From: Micropterix aruncella
Lineage: Eukaryota; Arthropoda; Insecta; Lepidoptera; Micropterigidae
DNA length: 64,000 nucleotides
Reading direction: 5' to 3'
Assembly: GCA_944548615.1 (NCBI GenBank)
Contig: OX155957.1
Location: forward strand, 3,402,795 to 3,466,794
Shown piece after piece: positions 10,526-20,690 of the stretch. Each line of letters begins with the position of its first letter. Position 1 is the stretch's first letter. Below the pieces are notes generated by a model. It made no database searches and had not been told where the DNA came from. It saw only the letters and a list, made by a program, of their open reading frames with translations. A program made the translations under genes and the position numbers.

Positions 10526-11070
10526 TAGGGATTTACAATAAGGGCGGGTCGATGTTGACAGTCTGTGGCGACCATGTTTTTTGGCGAGGTCTGTCAAATC
10601 TGTTGTAATAATTCAGTCACTGATGCCAAATTACCACGATTAGTTACAAAATTGAGCAGTACGTTAAAACTTTATTATCGAAAGGAGAGTTACTTAAAGC
10701 ATATTTGTTACTCGCGGATGTGACGTGAATTGGCCACCAAAATCGTGCGTGTTGACCCCGCTAGACTTTTTGTTGTGGGCTTTTCTGAAGCCACAGGTCT
10801 ATGCTAATAAGCCGCAATCGACCGAAGCCCTCAAACTCACCATAAGACAGGCCATCGCTCAAATTCAGCCAGACCTATGCGGCAGAGTCATTTAAAATTG
10901 AACCTCTCGAATCCGTGCCACCGTGCTAAGCCGCGGCGGACATTTGGACATTTGGACAGACGGACATTTCATATATAATGGCATACATAGCCCTTTTGAA
11001 TAAAAACGAATTTCGCAAATACCTCATACACAGACTGTCAACATCGAGCCGCCCTTATTGAAAAACCCTA
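10526..11070 (+). mobile_element. Tc/mariner-type DNA transposon, internally deleted, 545 bp
   Basis: Terminal inverted repeats of about 42 bp are visible. The left end (10526-10567) starts TAGGG and contains CAATAAGGGCGG and TCGATGTTGACAGTCTGTG. The right end (11029-11070) is its inverse with few mismatches. Both ends are flanked by TA (10524-10525 and 11071-11072), the TA duplication made by Tc1/mariner transposases. Inside is a transposase C-terminal remnant. Most of the transposase is gone, so the copy is non-autonomous. Confidence 0.85.
10728..10896 (+). pseudogene. Transposase C-terminus (DDE_3-type, Tc/mariner superfamily)
   Basis: This reads NWPPKSC, then LTPLDFLLW, YANKPQSTEAL and IRQAIAQIQPDLCGRVI, then a stop. 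The PLDF block carries the third acidic catalytic residue of the DDE/D triad. The YANKPQTxEAL...IAxIQPE...V pattern is typical of a large insect Tc-like family. The N-terminal DNA-binding domains and the first two catalytic residues are absent. Beyond the stop, GGHLDI in the same reading direction (about 10935) looks like the eroded tail. Confidence 0.8.
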
Positions 11071-11072
11071 TA

Positions 11073-11502
11073 GTTAGACAACGGCATCGTACGGGGTACT
11101 GATATAGTATATTTTTGGAGAAATGTTTAAATACGAAAGTTATCACGATTTTTAGTTTTTCATGCAAAACTTGAAATTCTAATAACTTTCACAGTTAAAA
11201 TATTATCAAAAATCTAAGATCCTTAACAATGTAATTTTAAATATTATACTTTAATGGCCGCTAATATTTTACACAGCCTCACATTATTATTAAACATCTA
11301 TGGTGGTTGATGAGAAGCTTACATTTTTCAATATTTCGCTTGCTATAACAATAAAATACAAACGGAGCTGCCATGGAATTCACCGACCAAAAATCGGGCA
11401 TATCATATATAATTATTACACTTCTGGGAGGTGAAGGGTGGATTCCGGACTAACGACCGGCGGTGGTAGGTTTAGGACAGCTGTCTTGCCACATGTGAGC
11501 GT
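11073..11502. other. Unrecognised, includes probable 3' UTR of the next element
   Basis: The 11400-11500 stretch directly follows the stop of the minus-strand endonuclease frame and is probably its 3' UTR. The rest is AT-rich without signal. No poly(A) or repeat tail could be assigned. Confidence 0.35.
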
Positions 11503-12741
11503 TCACCTTACCACCCATTCACTCCCCCTTCGAAGCCATAGAATTTGAGATGCAGAAATCGCGGTTTTAGATAATTTTTCTAGAAAGGAGTTGATTATTT
11601 TCCTGGAGAGACCAAGATCTTTAAAAAGGTGAAACAAAGATTTAGATGGCAGGTCACGAGCGCCTACTTCCACCGCGTGAAGGGGAACAGTGAAGCCGTT
11701 CCTGGTGACGGCATTTGCGAGGTCACGGTATTTATTTAATTTGTACTCGTGGTCTTTTGGGATATTTGATTCCCATGGAACAGTTAATTCTACGATAAGG
11801 ACCATCTTCCGACATAGAGAGTAAAGAGTTATATCTGGACGCAGGGCTGTGCATCCAAGACTTTCAGGGAATTTATACTGTTTAGAGACCGAATCGACCT
11901 CCATAATCCAATCTGAAGCTTTCTCGATTATTGAGAAAGGTTTTGCAGTGAGATGTTTTTTGCCTTTAGAGCCAACCCGCACAAACTGTATTGGGGGTTT
12001 GGAGGATACTGTCAAACCCTTGTTGGCACGAGCCACTGAGAGGCTAAGTACCTCGCGAATAACAGCAAGGACTTTGTCGTGGCGGTAAGTGTACCGTCCT
12101 TGATCCAAGGCCACCTTGCAGCCAGCTAGAATATGTCTAGCTGCGCAAGGGGTGTTGCTACAAAGGGGACATGAACTATCCTCGGCATAGCTCCAACGAG
12201 CGAGGTTACTGGGGTCTGGAAGTGTATGCTGAAAGGCATTAAAATAAAATTTCAGCATCTCTGGCGTCCAGTCATACAACATTACTTTCGAGTGCATTGG
12301 AGGAGGAATGCAAAAGTCTCCAATTGTTGTCCAATCATTCTGGCATTAAAGGCCAATAGCGTGAGCCATACTATTGCTGTCGTAATCTCCCCGCAAGAGA
12401 GACTTCTTCAAGTCCACATTGCTCATGGTTGTACTGCCATACCCCAGACCAGTGCCATTCTGGCTGTTTCCAGTAAGGAACTTTTTGTGGAAGTCAACGC
12501 GGGCTTGTAGATCATTTGACTCACTACGGCCACTTACTACGTGCTTCGATATTGCCGGATCCTTGGAATTGCTTAGAATCGAATTTTTGGTTATTCTGGT
12601 GTTGGCGTAGAGCTGAGAGGGCAGTTTTAGAGCTAGCCCAAAATTGTGTTTGGACCTGAAGAGAGTCGAGGGATCAGCTGGTTTGGCTAAGGACAACCAG
12701 GATTTTAGACTAGCTGCCACCAGTGCATCCAGACGAGACAT
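11503..12741 (-). pseudogene. Non-LTR retrotransposon C-terminus with CCHC knuckle and restriction-like endonuclease
   Basis: This encodes the end of a single-ORF LINE of the R2/R4/NeSL/HERO type, which nicks a chosen target with a restriction-like endonuclease. The 131-codon upstream part (12346-12741) has the RT thumb-like SWLSLAKPADPSTLF block. An in-frame TAA at 12346-12348 breaks the frame. The downstream 264 codons start with LYDWTPEML. CX2CX8HX4C (C43, C46, H55, C60) is a nucleic-acid-binding knuckle. RHD at 72-74, RPD at 153-155 and VELTVPWE at 169-176 form the PD-(D/E)XK-like nuclease core. All three parts lie in one frame if the inserted E664 dimer is discounted, so decay is limited to 5' truncation, one nonsense codon and the insertion. 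The exact clade is uncertain. Confidence 0.85.
12726..12740. repeat. 15-bp target-site duplication, copy 1
   Basis: CATCCAGACGAGACA. It recurs at 13405-13419 (one mismatch) and 14084-14098, exactly 679 bp apart each time. Confidence 0.92.
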
Positions 12742-13404
12742 CTTGTGGTTTCAACTACAACGGGCGAGCCCGTCACCACAGGAAGTTTTAACGATTTTTC
12801 GTTCTGTCGCCCTGCAGTGAGCGTAGAAGACTTTGGACAATACAATCCAACGTCTAGCTACGTCACAACCCGCAAGAGACCAAAGCCTTTACCGCGAGAT
12901 AGCCAGTAATGTTACCTGGCGGGCCGACACTCGCGCCCTTGCTTCCAATTATGACCAGATTTCTCCGGTCTCTCGATTGGTTCCGAGTTCGAGGTCGCTT
13001 GCGCGGTCCTCTCCCTTACGAAGCAGTGAAACGGTGTACACCGAATCTATCGCGGACCAAGGCGTCCTTTGCCCGACTCTGAACCGGGATCGGATTGCCA
13101 ATGGTCATTTCAAGAGCAGTCGCCGTAAGGTAGGCAACCACCCCCGCTCTATAGGAAACAATACAGTTCCCAGACTCCCCCGACTGTTAGTCGGAGAGCA
13201 CAATCGATTGGCTTGCGCCGCTCGGTGTGCAGACCGTCCAGGAGCGCCAGAAATTTGATTCCCAGGGGAGACTGGTTGACCCAGTGTCCTATCCAGGTTC
13301 GCACCCCAAGCGTGGAGGCCATCGGATAGGTGTTGACCCGTGAGTGTGACCGACCCTGAACACATGGGTCATCGTGGCCACCTCATCATGGGCCCGTTAG
13401 CTCC
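12741..13404 (+). mobile_element. E664 element, unit 1 of tandem dimer
   Basis: This 664-bp GC-richer element lies between two copies of CATCCAGACGAGACA. It begins with a block containing CAACTACAACGGGCGAGCCC, a small hairpin, and ends TTAGCTCC. It has no obvious TIR and no poly(A). Five related copies and fragments lie in this window. Most of its length (12833-13258) is one 141-codon open frame, rich in Arg and Ser, with no recognised domain. It interrupts the endonuclease-type retrotransposon frame. It may be a retroposed non-autonomous element because its TSD length varies between copies. Confidence 0.85.
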
Positions 13405-13419
13405 CATCCAGATGAGACA

Positions 13420-14083
13420 ACTTGCGGTGTCAACTACAACGGGCGAGCCCGTCACCACAGGACGTTTTAACGATTTTTCGTTCTGTCGCCCTGCAGTGAA
13501 CGTAGAAGACTTTGGACAGAACAATCCAACGTCCAGCTACGTCACAGCCAGCAAGAAGCCAACGCCTTTACCGCGAGATAGCCAGTAATGTTACCTGGCG
13601 GGCCGACCCTCGCGCCCTTGCTTCCAATTGTGACCAGATTTCTCCGGTCTCTCGATTGGTTCCGAGTTCGAGGTCGCTTGCGCGGTCCTCTCCCTTACGA
13701 AGCGGTGAAACGGTGTACGCCGAATCTATCGCGGACCAAGGCGTCCTTTGCCCGACTCTGAACCGGGATCGGATGGCCAATGGTCATTTCAAGAGCAGTC
13801 GCCGTAAGGCAGGCAACCACCCCCGCTCTATAGGAAACAATACAGTTCCCAGACTCCCCCGACTGTTAGTCGGAGAGCACAGTCGATTGGCTTGAGCCGC
13901 TCGGTGCGCAGACCGTCCAGGAGCGCCTGAGGTTTGATTCCCAGGGGAGACTGGTTGACCCAGTGTCCTACCCAGGTTCGCACCCCATGCGTGGAGGCCA
14001 TGGGATGGGTGTTGACCCGTGAGTGTGACCGACCCTGAACACATGGGTCATCGTGGCCACCTCATCATGGGCCCATTAGCTCC
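13420..14083 (+). mobile_element. E664 element, unit 2 of tandem dimer
   Basis: It is the same length as unit 1 (664 bp) and nearly identical by eye, between the second and third copies of the 15-bp duplication. Its frame at 13512-13895 is shorter because an early stop replaces the Cys-Ala of unit 1 near 13893. The arrangement TSD-E-TSD-E-TSD suggests that unequal exchange between the flanking TSDs duplicated an original single insertion. Confidence 0.85.
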
Positions 14084-14398
14084 CATCCAGACGAGACAGT
14101 TGGGTTTTGGTGAAATCGTAAATAAGAAAGGGCCATGACAAATATGAAGTTAGATAGTTGTCATAGATCCAAGCCTTACGAAGGCCAGAAATTAGCAATG
14201 CATCTATCTTTTCCAGGCAACTACTGAAATGTTCTATAACATGATCGCCAAAGAGGTCTTTTCCCTGGCAGGTGATTATCCTGCCAAGAAATTTGAAGGG
14301 GTTATTTGGGTCTATAGGTAAGGGAGATAATAGAGCCATTATAGACCAATTTTGGGTCATAGGACGTAAATTTTGTGTCTATGCGGGGGCAACTCTAT
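14076..14398 (-). pseudogene. Upstream RT segment of the endonuclease-type retrotransposon
   Basis: The minus frame starting at 14360 reads FKFLGRIIT, LEKIDALLISGLRKAWIYDN and FTKTQLSRLD. These are typical of the region between the RT palm and thumb in R2/NeSL/HERO-like proteins. SRLD lies in the 15-bp TSD and is repeated at the start of the downstream part at 12741. An in-frame stop about 12 codons upstream of the first methionine marks the approximate 5' truncation point at about 14385-14398. The palm motifs are missing. Confidence 0.8.
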
Positions 14399-14510
14399 AA
14401 GTATTGGTATGCAAATTCCGAAGTTAAAACCGAATTCCCGACTGCAAAGATTGTCTCACAGTATATTCCTTTCTTTATCCCATAAATAGTTATGAATAGG
14501 TCTACTTTTT

Positions 14511-15212
14511 ACACGACTGTTCGACAAAAAATGAGTGTTCAGTGTTCATCTATGTATGTTTTCCGTTTCTTTATTCCACTATAACTTCTAAGCGCTTGAA
14601 CTGATTTAGAAGTGTGTCGTATTATTAGAATCGTTATGTCATCCCAAGGGTACCTTTACTATCGAAATATCAATTAATAAGTAGCGGCCTAAATGTCCAA
14701 AGTCTAAATATCCAAATATCAATAAATTACCATAAATATATAATAATAATAATAATAATAATACAACTTTATTCTTAAGAAAAGGCGAGCTTATTGCCTG
14801 CAGGCAATATTTTGGAGCTAAGCTATACTATTGTATGAACATTATTTGCGAATAGACTACATAACTTAACCTATATAAAGAGTATGACAAATAAAATAAA
14901 AGAGGATAGAAAGAAATACATACTTCACTCTTCGTGGGCACAGGTTTGCCACATCAAAATAATCCAACACCTACAATGTGTATAGATATATCGTGTAACA
15001 CGTAAGGTGTAACGATATATCGTGTAACATGTAACATCGTGTAACACCTATAAGTTGTATAGATATGTCGTGTATATATATGATTGAAAACATTCCGGAA
15101 ATATACATATGTCTATGATTGATAATTAGATAAACCACAAATATTTCATTAAAAAACCGTAATAAAAATAATTACAAATTCAATAGTTCAGTTTCTCTAA
15201 CGTAAGTCGTGT
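14511..15212 (+). mobile_element. MITE family M, copy 1
   Basis: It starts ACACGACTGT and ends AGTCGTGT, giving short inverted termini. Internal landmarks are GTGTTCATCTATGTATGTTT, CCGTTTCTTTATTCCA, ATAACTTCTAA, ATGTCCAAA and, at the right, CCGTAATAAAAATAATTA. Other copies are at 20427-20690 (half), 24137-25213, 25826-25925 (fragment), 32472-33813 and 57055-58042. No coding capacity was found. A (TAA)n tract of about 24 bp sits at 14740-14764. Confidence 0.7.
14740..14764. repeat. (TAA)n microsatellite
   Basis: About eight ATA/TAA units inside MITE M copy 1. Confidence 0.9.
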
Positions 15213-15699
15213 TGTTTATTCTTTTTATTATTTAGAACATAATACTCAGCATCGTTTGCCCACAGCTAAGAGAAACTGTTTCGTTCTCATGGCAGAGTAT
15301 CTGATAGCTGTATTGTTGATAGTTTTTAGGCAAATGGTTTGATGGCTAATTATTAGCTATTGTATTTGGTGGATTTTTTTTGTAAGAACTGTTTTGGTTG
15401 GTAATGAAATTGAATGAAACTAAATAAATTGATGGACCACAGGATTAGTATAGAGGATATGATCGTAGTACCAGCGATGATTGATGGTCTTAAGTACGGA
15501 TTTTAAAGAGAAAGTCGCCATACTTAAAAAGCAGTAACCAGGACTAGAAAGGTACATATATCCATATATGAACGATATATATTTTGATAGAAAATAAACC
15601 TATCTATACCACCTAAGTGTATTATCTCACAAGGACAAGGCATGGAAACTTTAAAACAATAATAGACAATTTAACAAAAAAAAATCGGCTGCAAATTTG
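15213..15699. other. Unrecognised AT-rich sequence
   Basis: No coding or repeat signal was seen. Confidence 0.35.
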
Positions 15700-16222
15700 T
15701 TTATGAAGAACGGGCTATCATAATTGAATACGTAGGTATACAAAATTTTGTGTCTGCGCTGTCGACCGTTGAGGAGTGTCCTCGTTGGAAGCCAACCCTG
15801 GGTTCCGCAGTCCTGTCTTGGTAAAACTTAGAACGGGCTGTCGTAATTGAATGCATATACAAAATTTCGTGTCTGTGCTGTTGACCGTTGAAGAGTCCTC
15901 TCGTCGGGCGCCAACCCAGGGTGTAGAATCAGGTCATGCTTACCATAAAAATATGCATTATCATCGGAATTGAACAAACATGTAAATTTTCAACTTCATG
16001 TGATAATATTTGAGGAGTTCCCTTAATTCCTCATGGATCCCATCATCACAACAGGATTTTGATAAAAACAGGATCAATCTGCAAGTATATACTTTCGAAT
16101 AAAAAAAAGATTTTTTTCAAATCGGTTCATAAATGGCCAAGTTCTGAAGTAACAAATATAAAAAAAAAAAAAAGATACAACCGAATTGATGACCTCCTCC
16201 TTTTTTGAAGTAGGTTAAAAAA
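15700..16222 (-). repeat. 118-bp-family element, copy B (about two units plus leader)
   Basis: Reverse orientation. Two units carry the inverse of GCATTCAATTAYGA (15720 and 15845), then the leader CTTACCATAAAAATATGCAT. It ends with the inverse of AAAAAAGGAGGAGGTCATC followed by GGTTAAAA at about 16200-16222. That GGAGGAGGT...AATTCGGTTGTAT terminus is widespread in lepidopteran repeats as I know them. Confidence 0.75.
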
Positions 16223-16560
16223 ACGAAGATGAAACTACGTGAAAGCAACAATAATCTATTGATTTGAAGAAATTGGATACGAAAATATTGCTATTTTTAC
16301 TTTCTCTTATTGTTAACTAAACCATACCTCCAGAATTGGCTTTAGGATATCTAATACTTCGTTGATTATTCTGATATTCCCAGCCTATCTAGACCTCTCG
16401 CATATCCACACCTCAGATATAGCTGCAAACTTCCAGAGCTGTTTCTACCATCTATAACCAGAAATTACTGACAGATAAAAATTTGCTTAAAAAAAACTAT
16501 CTTTCAACGCTCCCAGTCTAAACGACATTTGCAATAACAAACCAACAAAAAATATTAACA
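16223..16560. other. Unrecognised
   Basis: AT-rich, with no signal seen. Confidence 0.3.
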
Positions 16561-16569
16561 ATGACTTAG

Positions 16570-16695
16570 AAAATGACATAAACACAACTGTAATTCGGTC
16601 TACGGTCGCATGGTGGAATGTCATATGTCGCATCACAGTTGTGTTTAATACAACTGTGATGCGACATTTGACATGCGTCCATGCGACTTCATTAC
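16570..16695. repeat. Palindromic element with perfect 18-bp hairpin
   Basis: Arms 16625-16642 (ATGTCGCATCACAGTTGT) and 16650-16667 are perfect inverses around a 7-nt loop. Further partial inverses (AACACAACTGT at 16581, CGCATGG and CATGCG) lie on both sides, so the whole segment folds back. It is probably a very short foldback MITE. Confidence 0.75.
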
Positions 16696-17049
16696 CCATA
16701 TATAAATTTAAGACATTACGTTACTTGTGACGATTGACTATTGTGACTAGAAACGATTGATGATAGATTAATGTGGAAAGAATATGCTTATGACTTTTCG
16801 GAGTGGATTAGGAGCATGATGCATGCCTTGCCATTAAAATTAAGTTAGTCTTATTTTGCAATTATGAATAGTGTATCCTTACATCTACCGCCTTATCCAT
16901 CTCCTTACTTATCACCGCCTTAGATCTAGCGTTTAAAGGTAGGTACTGACACACATGATCATAAATAAGCATGATTGAGAGTAAGCTTGAACTAGCAACC
17001 TATTCAACTGCACATTTGCTTATGTTAGCCATTCTTGTTTCAAGCCATT
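16696..17049. other. Unrecognised
   Basis: No signal seen. Confidence 0.3.
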
Positions 17050-17460
17050 TACATTTACGTTGTGTCCAATTGGTGGCTAAAACAGGTCTTGGACCTGTCA
17101 AAATATTTGTGTAAGGTAGTAAGTCTCATTACTACTCTAATGTTTACTTAATATGCATAGTTGTAAAGAATTTAGCTATTAACTTTAAAAATAGGATATT
17201 TTGGAACCTACTAAATGTTATTCATCGTAAATTCTTATCACAAAACAAAATAAAGGCTTAATATTAAAATAGTCAATAATTTGAACGAGTACCTACTAAA
17301 AGTTAGAATAATGATGACTAAAATAGTCAGTTAAAAGGTAAATAATCAAAATAGAAGCCCAATAAATAATATAATCAAATGTTCGAATAGATAGTTACTA
17401 AAAGTTTTTCGTAGTAATATCCAAAGTAGTCAGTAAAGTGTTAAATAATCATATTAAATC
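17050..17460 (-). repeat. Interspersed repeat X, copy 2
   Basis: This is the reverse complement partner of 470-862. It includes CCAATTGGTGGCTAAAACAG, AGTCTCATTACTACT and TTCGAATAGATAGTTA. The two copies differ at many positions, so the family is old. Confidence 0.6.
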
Positions 17461-18570
17461 TGAAACAAGCAAAATTTTACTGCCGCAAAACTACAAAGAC
17501 TTCTGATTTTATAGTTAGGTTTAAGTTTCTTCGAGAGGGTCACAGGTATGAGAACTCCGATACAGTTCCGATCCCCAGTCGGAAAATAAGCAAGACCATG
17601 TAGAGCGACCACCCGCCTCAGTGAAGTGTCGATCCCGCAGCAGTAAAATTGTGACCCCATCGGGTAAAGCACTAGTAGCCCAAGAGCTCGCTGCAGTTTT
17701 AATATACAATTAGAGAAGATTAGGTCGTACCAATCTATCCGGGAGTTATCCTGGTCCGGTAGCACGGTCTACCGGTATACCAGGGAGCACAAAGTGTTTA
17801 GAAACACCTGTTACATGAGAGGTAAAATAATGACAACAATCAGCCGTTATTTAACAACCTAAAGTTATTTTTTTGGAGTTAGGATGACTTAGTAAATAGG
17901 CTGAGGGAGAGCAGAGTAATAGCTTTATTCTCTCTGTTATAAATAACTATATTGTACTGGGCATTGCTGTTAGCTATAATTTGCATAAGCATCTAAATTA
18001 TGAATACTTAGGATGGAATTCTCTGAGAAAGATCAGTATAAAGTGAGTGAGTTTCTATGTGAGTATGAACCGTTACTGCAATCAAGAAGCTAACACATCG
18101 GAAGACAAGTTCTGGACCCAAATAAAATCGAAGAAATTATACCCTCAAAAATAATGAAAACATCTGCAATATTGCAGATCTCTCTCTATTATAACTAATT
18201 TTATCTGTGTTGTTTTCACGTCTTCCTATTTTTTAATTGTAACCAAGAGGCAGAGACAAAAAAGTGCAAGAGTTTTGTAAAATCTGATACTTTCAGATCA
18301 GACAGCATTTTGGCCATAGAATGCTGGGGTAGAGTCAGCAGGCCAGACTCCGGGACACCTGGCGCTGGCGTACTAGGAAAGGTGTAATTTTATTAGGACT
18401 TTTAAAGTGTTTTGGAATAGCTGAAAATTCATCAGTATACAGTGGATGCAATACAGACTCGAAACAAATAATCAGACTGATAATTTATTTATTTATTTTA
18501 TTAACTAAATGTATACAGCATATTCTTTATATAAAAAAAAACATTTTATAAATTAACATTAATATAGCCA
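17461..18570. other. Unrecognised; GC-richer patch at 17520-17800
   Basis: A GC-richer stretch contains overlapping minus frames of 103 and 62 codons that I do not recognise. It has no partner in the window. The rest is AT-rich. Confidence 0.3.
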
Positions 18571-18901
18571 TTAACCCTTCCTATTTGAGTTAACCATTTT
18601 TGGTTAGACGCTTACAAATGCTAAAATTGTATCTAACCAATATTGGTTAGGGCGCTCCGCGCTGCGTAAAATGCCAACTTTTTAAATATTTATTCATTAT
18701 TATCTTAATTGTTTGACGAGATAAGGTTATAATATTATAAATTGAAAATTTCAATGCGATCATTTTACAGTTATTCTTTTTACGATCCGTATAGTAGTTT
18801 AAAAGTTATGGTCGTTTTTCTCAAGGCCATCGACTTCACGCGCAAAACTGTCCCGGGCAGAAGTGACGACTAAATTTTTACCCCAAGATAGGAGGGGTTA
18901 A
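18571..18901. mobile_element. piggyBac-like MITE flanked by TTAA, 323 bp
   Basis: TTAA at 18571-18574 is followed by CCCTTCCTATTTGAG. At the other end ATAGGAGGGG is followed by TTAA at 18898-18901. The two ends are inverted repeats of about 13 bp with one or two mismatches, and the TTAA duplication is the piggyBac hallmark. It has no transposase frame, so it is non-autonomous. An ACCATTTTTGGTTAGA / AACCAATATTGGTTAG pair lies near the left end. Confidence 0.78.
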
Positions 18902-19098
18902 CACAATTTAAATTAGCAAAAAATATAAAGTACCCATTTAAAAGATAATAATTTTATAACCTTCTTTTTAAGAAAAAAGGAAAAAGAAGCATTTCTAAAT
19001 ATAAATGTATAAGTACAATAGGGAAATGGAAATGGAAGGGAGGGATTGTTATAACACTATGTGTAATATACGTTCATAAATGTGAACATACGTTCATA
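18902..19098. other. Unrecognised; 20-bp repeat TACGTTCATAAATGTGAACA
   Basis: TACGTTCATAAA occurs twice in tandem at about 19070 and 19089. Nothing else was seen. Confidence 0.4.
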
Positions 19099-19280
19099 AA
19101 CAATAGAATACGTGGCGTTAGCATTACTCCATACATGTCACAAAAATGAGGTCTATTATATTGCTCTGCACATTATACCGATGCGTAATATTTACCGACA
19201 AATACGTACCGGCGTATTTGCAGGGACTTCATTTTTCTGACATATATGGAGTAATGCTGACGCCACGCCTACTATTGTTA
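19099..19280. mobile_element. Short foldback MITE with about 55-bp TIRs
   Basis: The left arm (19099-19153) contains CGTGGCGTTAGCATTACTCC. The right arm (19225-19280) is its inverse with few mismatches (GGAGTAATGCTGACGCCACG). Total length is about 182 bp, leaving a 70-bp centre. There is no coding capacity and the superfamily is unknown. Confidence 0.8.
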
Positions 19281-20256
19281 AGCAGTCTGAACATTTGTTT
19301 CGAGTTCTTTAAATCGTTCTTAGCCCAAAAGCCGTTTCCATTCTCATTTCCTCATGTCTGTTTCTCTGTCTTGTGTCAGCTGTGCTGGCGATACTGGTCG
19401 GCTTGTCGTTGTTCCGTTGAAGTTCTTTCCTGTAGTATATTAAGACCTGCCGTATGCATATCTGTATTGCATCCAATACCATGAGGTCCTTGTAAAGGTG
19501 ATCAGAGGCGAAGCGGTATGACTTCCTGGCTATAACCCTAATCAAAGCCTTTATGACTTTTATCGGAGGATGGTACTTGCTTACATGGTCACTTTATAAA
19601 CAACCTACATTAATGATACTTTTTAATGATGCATTTAGTTTAGCACTTTTTAATGATATATTTATTATTATAGGACGACGTAAGAATATAATGTTATTAT
19701 TTGCACCGAGCTCTCCGACTAAGCGAGTGGTCCCTGCGTAGAGGCAGGGCGGACCCACCGCGCGCACAGCCTCACATAAAACTGTCGTCCGGCGCGCACG
19801 AGCCTTTTAATGTCGCCGGAATGTTCACTTTTTTCACCTTCGATCGCACCTTGTTTATGGATCCTGTCGCATTGCGCGTCATTCCTACAGACACACCTGT
19901 CTGGAACGCTGAACTCACCGAAATATTGCCACTTACTAACTACCAGTAGGTTGAGAAAATTAAAGTCTACTACACGCTTATCCAAAATACGATTGCATAT
20001 TATGGTATGGGGAGGTTTTACACACTCAGCGCTAGATCCACTTGTTAAACCACAGTAAGCTCTCCTGAGGGCCAAGGCTAGAACGCCACGACGATATCCA
20101 TTTAAGGACCTATTTACCGAGATTAATTACAAATATATGCAAAAGTGACTAATTTATTATATTAACAATGCGCACACACATATCAATTAAATTCAATTTA
20201 TTTTTCTAAAATCTCTACAGATTGTTGAAACTTACTCTACTACTTACTCTATACTG
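19281..20256. other. Unrecognised; GC-richer block at 19700-19830
   Basis: Overlapping frames of 80-118 codons lie on both strands over the GC-richer block. None resembles a known family and the frames mirror each other, as expected from base composition. It could be unique host sequence. Confidence 0.3.
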
Positions 20257-20351
20257 CTAGTAAATCTCACTAAATTCCAGAGTGAGTTAGGAGAAAAGAA
20301 AAAAGCCAGCAATCACGTGTGACAAGAAGATCGAAACAAACAAATTTTGCA
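20257..20351 (+). repeat. Scrap of the non-LTR 3'-end family, upstream copy
   Basis: CTAGTAAATCTCACTAAATT and GCCAGCAATC plus AAGAAGATCGAAACAAA repeat the start of the non-LTR segment at 20690. Here it is cut off at 20351 and joined to an E664 fragment. Confidence 0.75.
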
Positions 20352-20406
20352 ATGTTTCCTATAGAGCGGGGGTGGTTGTTAACCTTATGGCAACGGCACG
20401 TTTATT
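20352..20406 (-). repeat. E664 fragment
   Basis: GTTTCCTATAGAGCGGGGGT and GGTTGTTAACCTTATGGCAA match the internal part of E664 in reverse orientation. The same junction to family M is present at 24058-24110. Confidence 0.75.
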
Positions 20407-20426
20407 TTTAGACACTTCTTATTGTT

Positions 20427-20690
20427 ACACGACTGCCAAAAAAAAAGAAGTGTAATGTGTTCAGGGTTCATCTATGTATGTTTTCCGTTTCTTTATTCCA
20501 CCATAACTTCTAAAACCGATTAGATATATGTGATATTATTAAAATCGATATATCATCCCGAGTTTCATAGGGTGCCTTAACTGTCTAAATGCTATGTAAG
20601 TAGTTTTCTAAATGTTCAAATGTCAATAAATTAACATAAATAGGTATATCGTGTTAAGTGTCAAATGAAAGGTCTGATTGAATTGAGAAA
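20427..20690 (+). mobile_element. MITE family M, copy 2 (left half)
   Basis: It starts ACACGACTGCC and runs through the usual landmarks to GGTCTGATTGAATTGAG, then breaks off where the non-LTR fragment begins. The right half is missing here but is present in copy 3. Confidence 0.75.

Noticed and set aside
11849..12088. 79-codon plus frame over the endonuclease region
   Set aside because: It is the antisense shadow of the endonuclease frame, whose motifs are clear.
17454..17765. 103-codon minus frame
   Set aside because: Not recognised, ends in low-complexity sequence and has no conserved partner.
19701..20075. Overlapping 80-118 codon frames on both strands
   Set aside because: The frames mirror each other over a GC-rich block; no family pattern.
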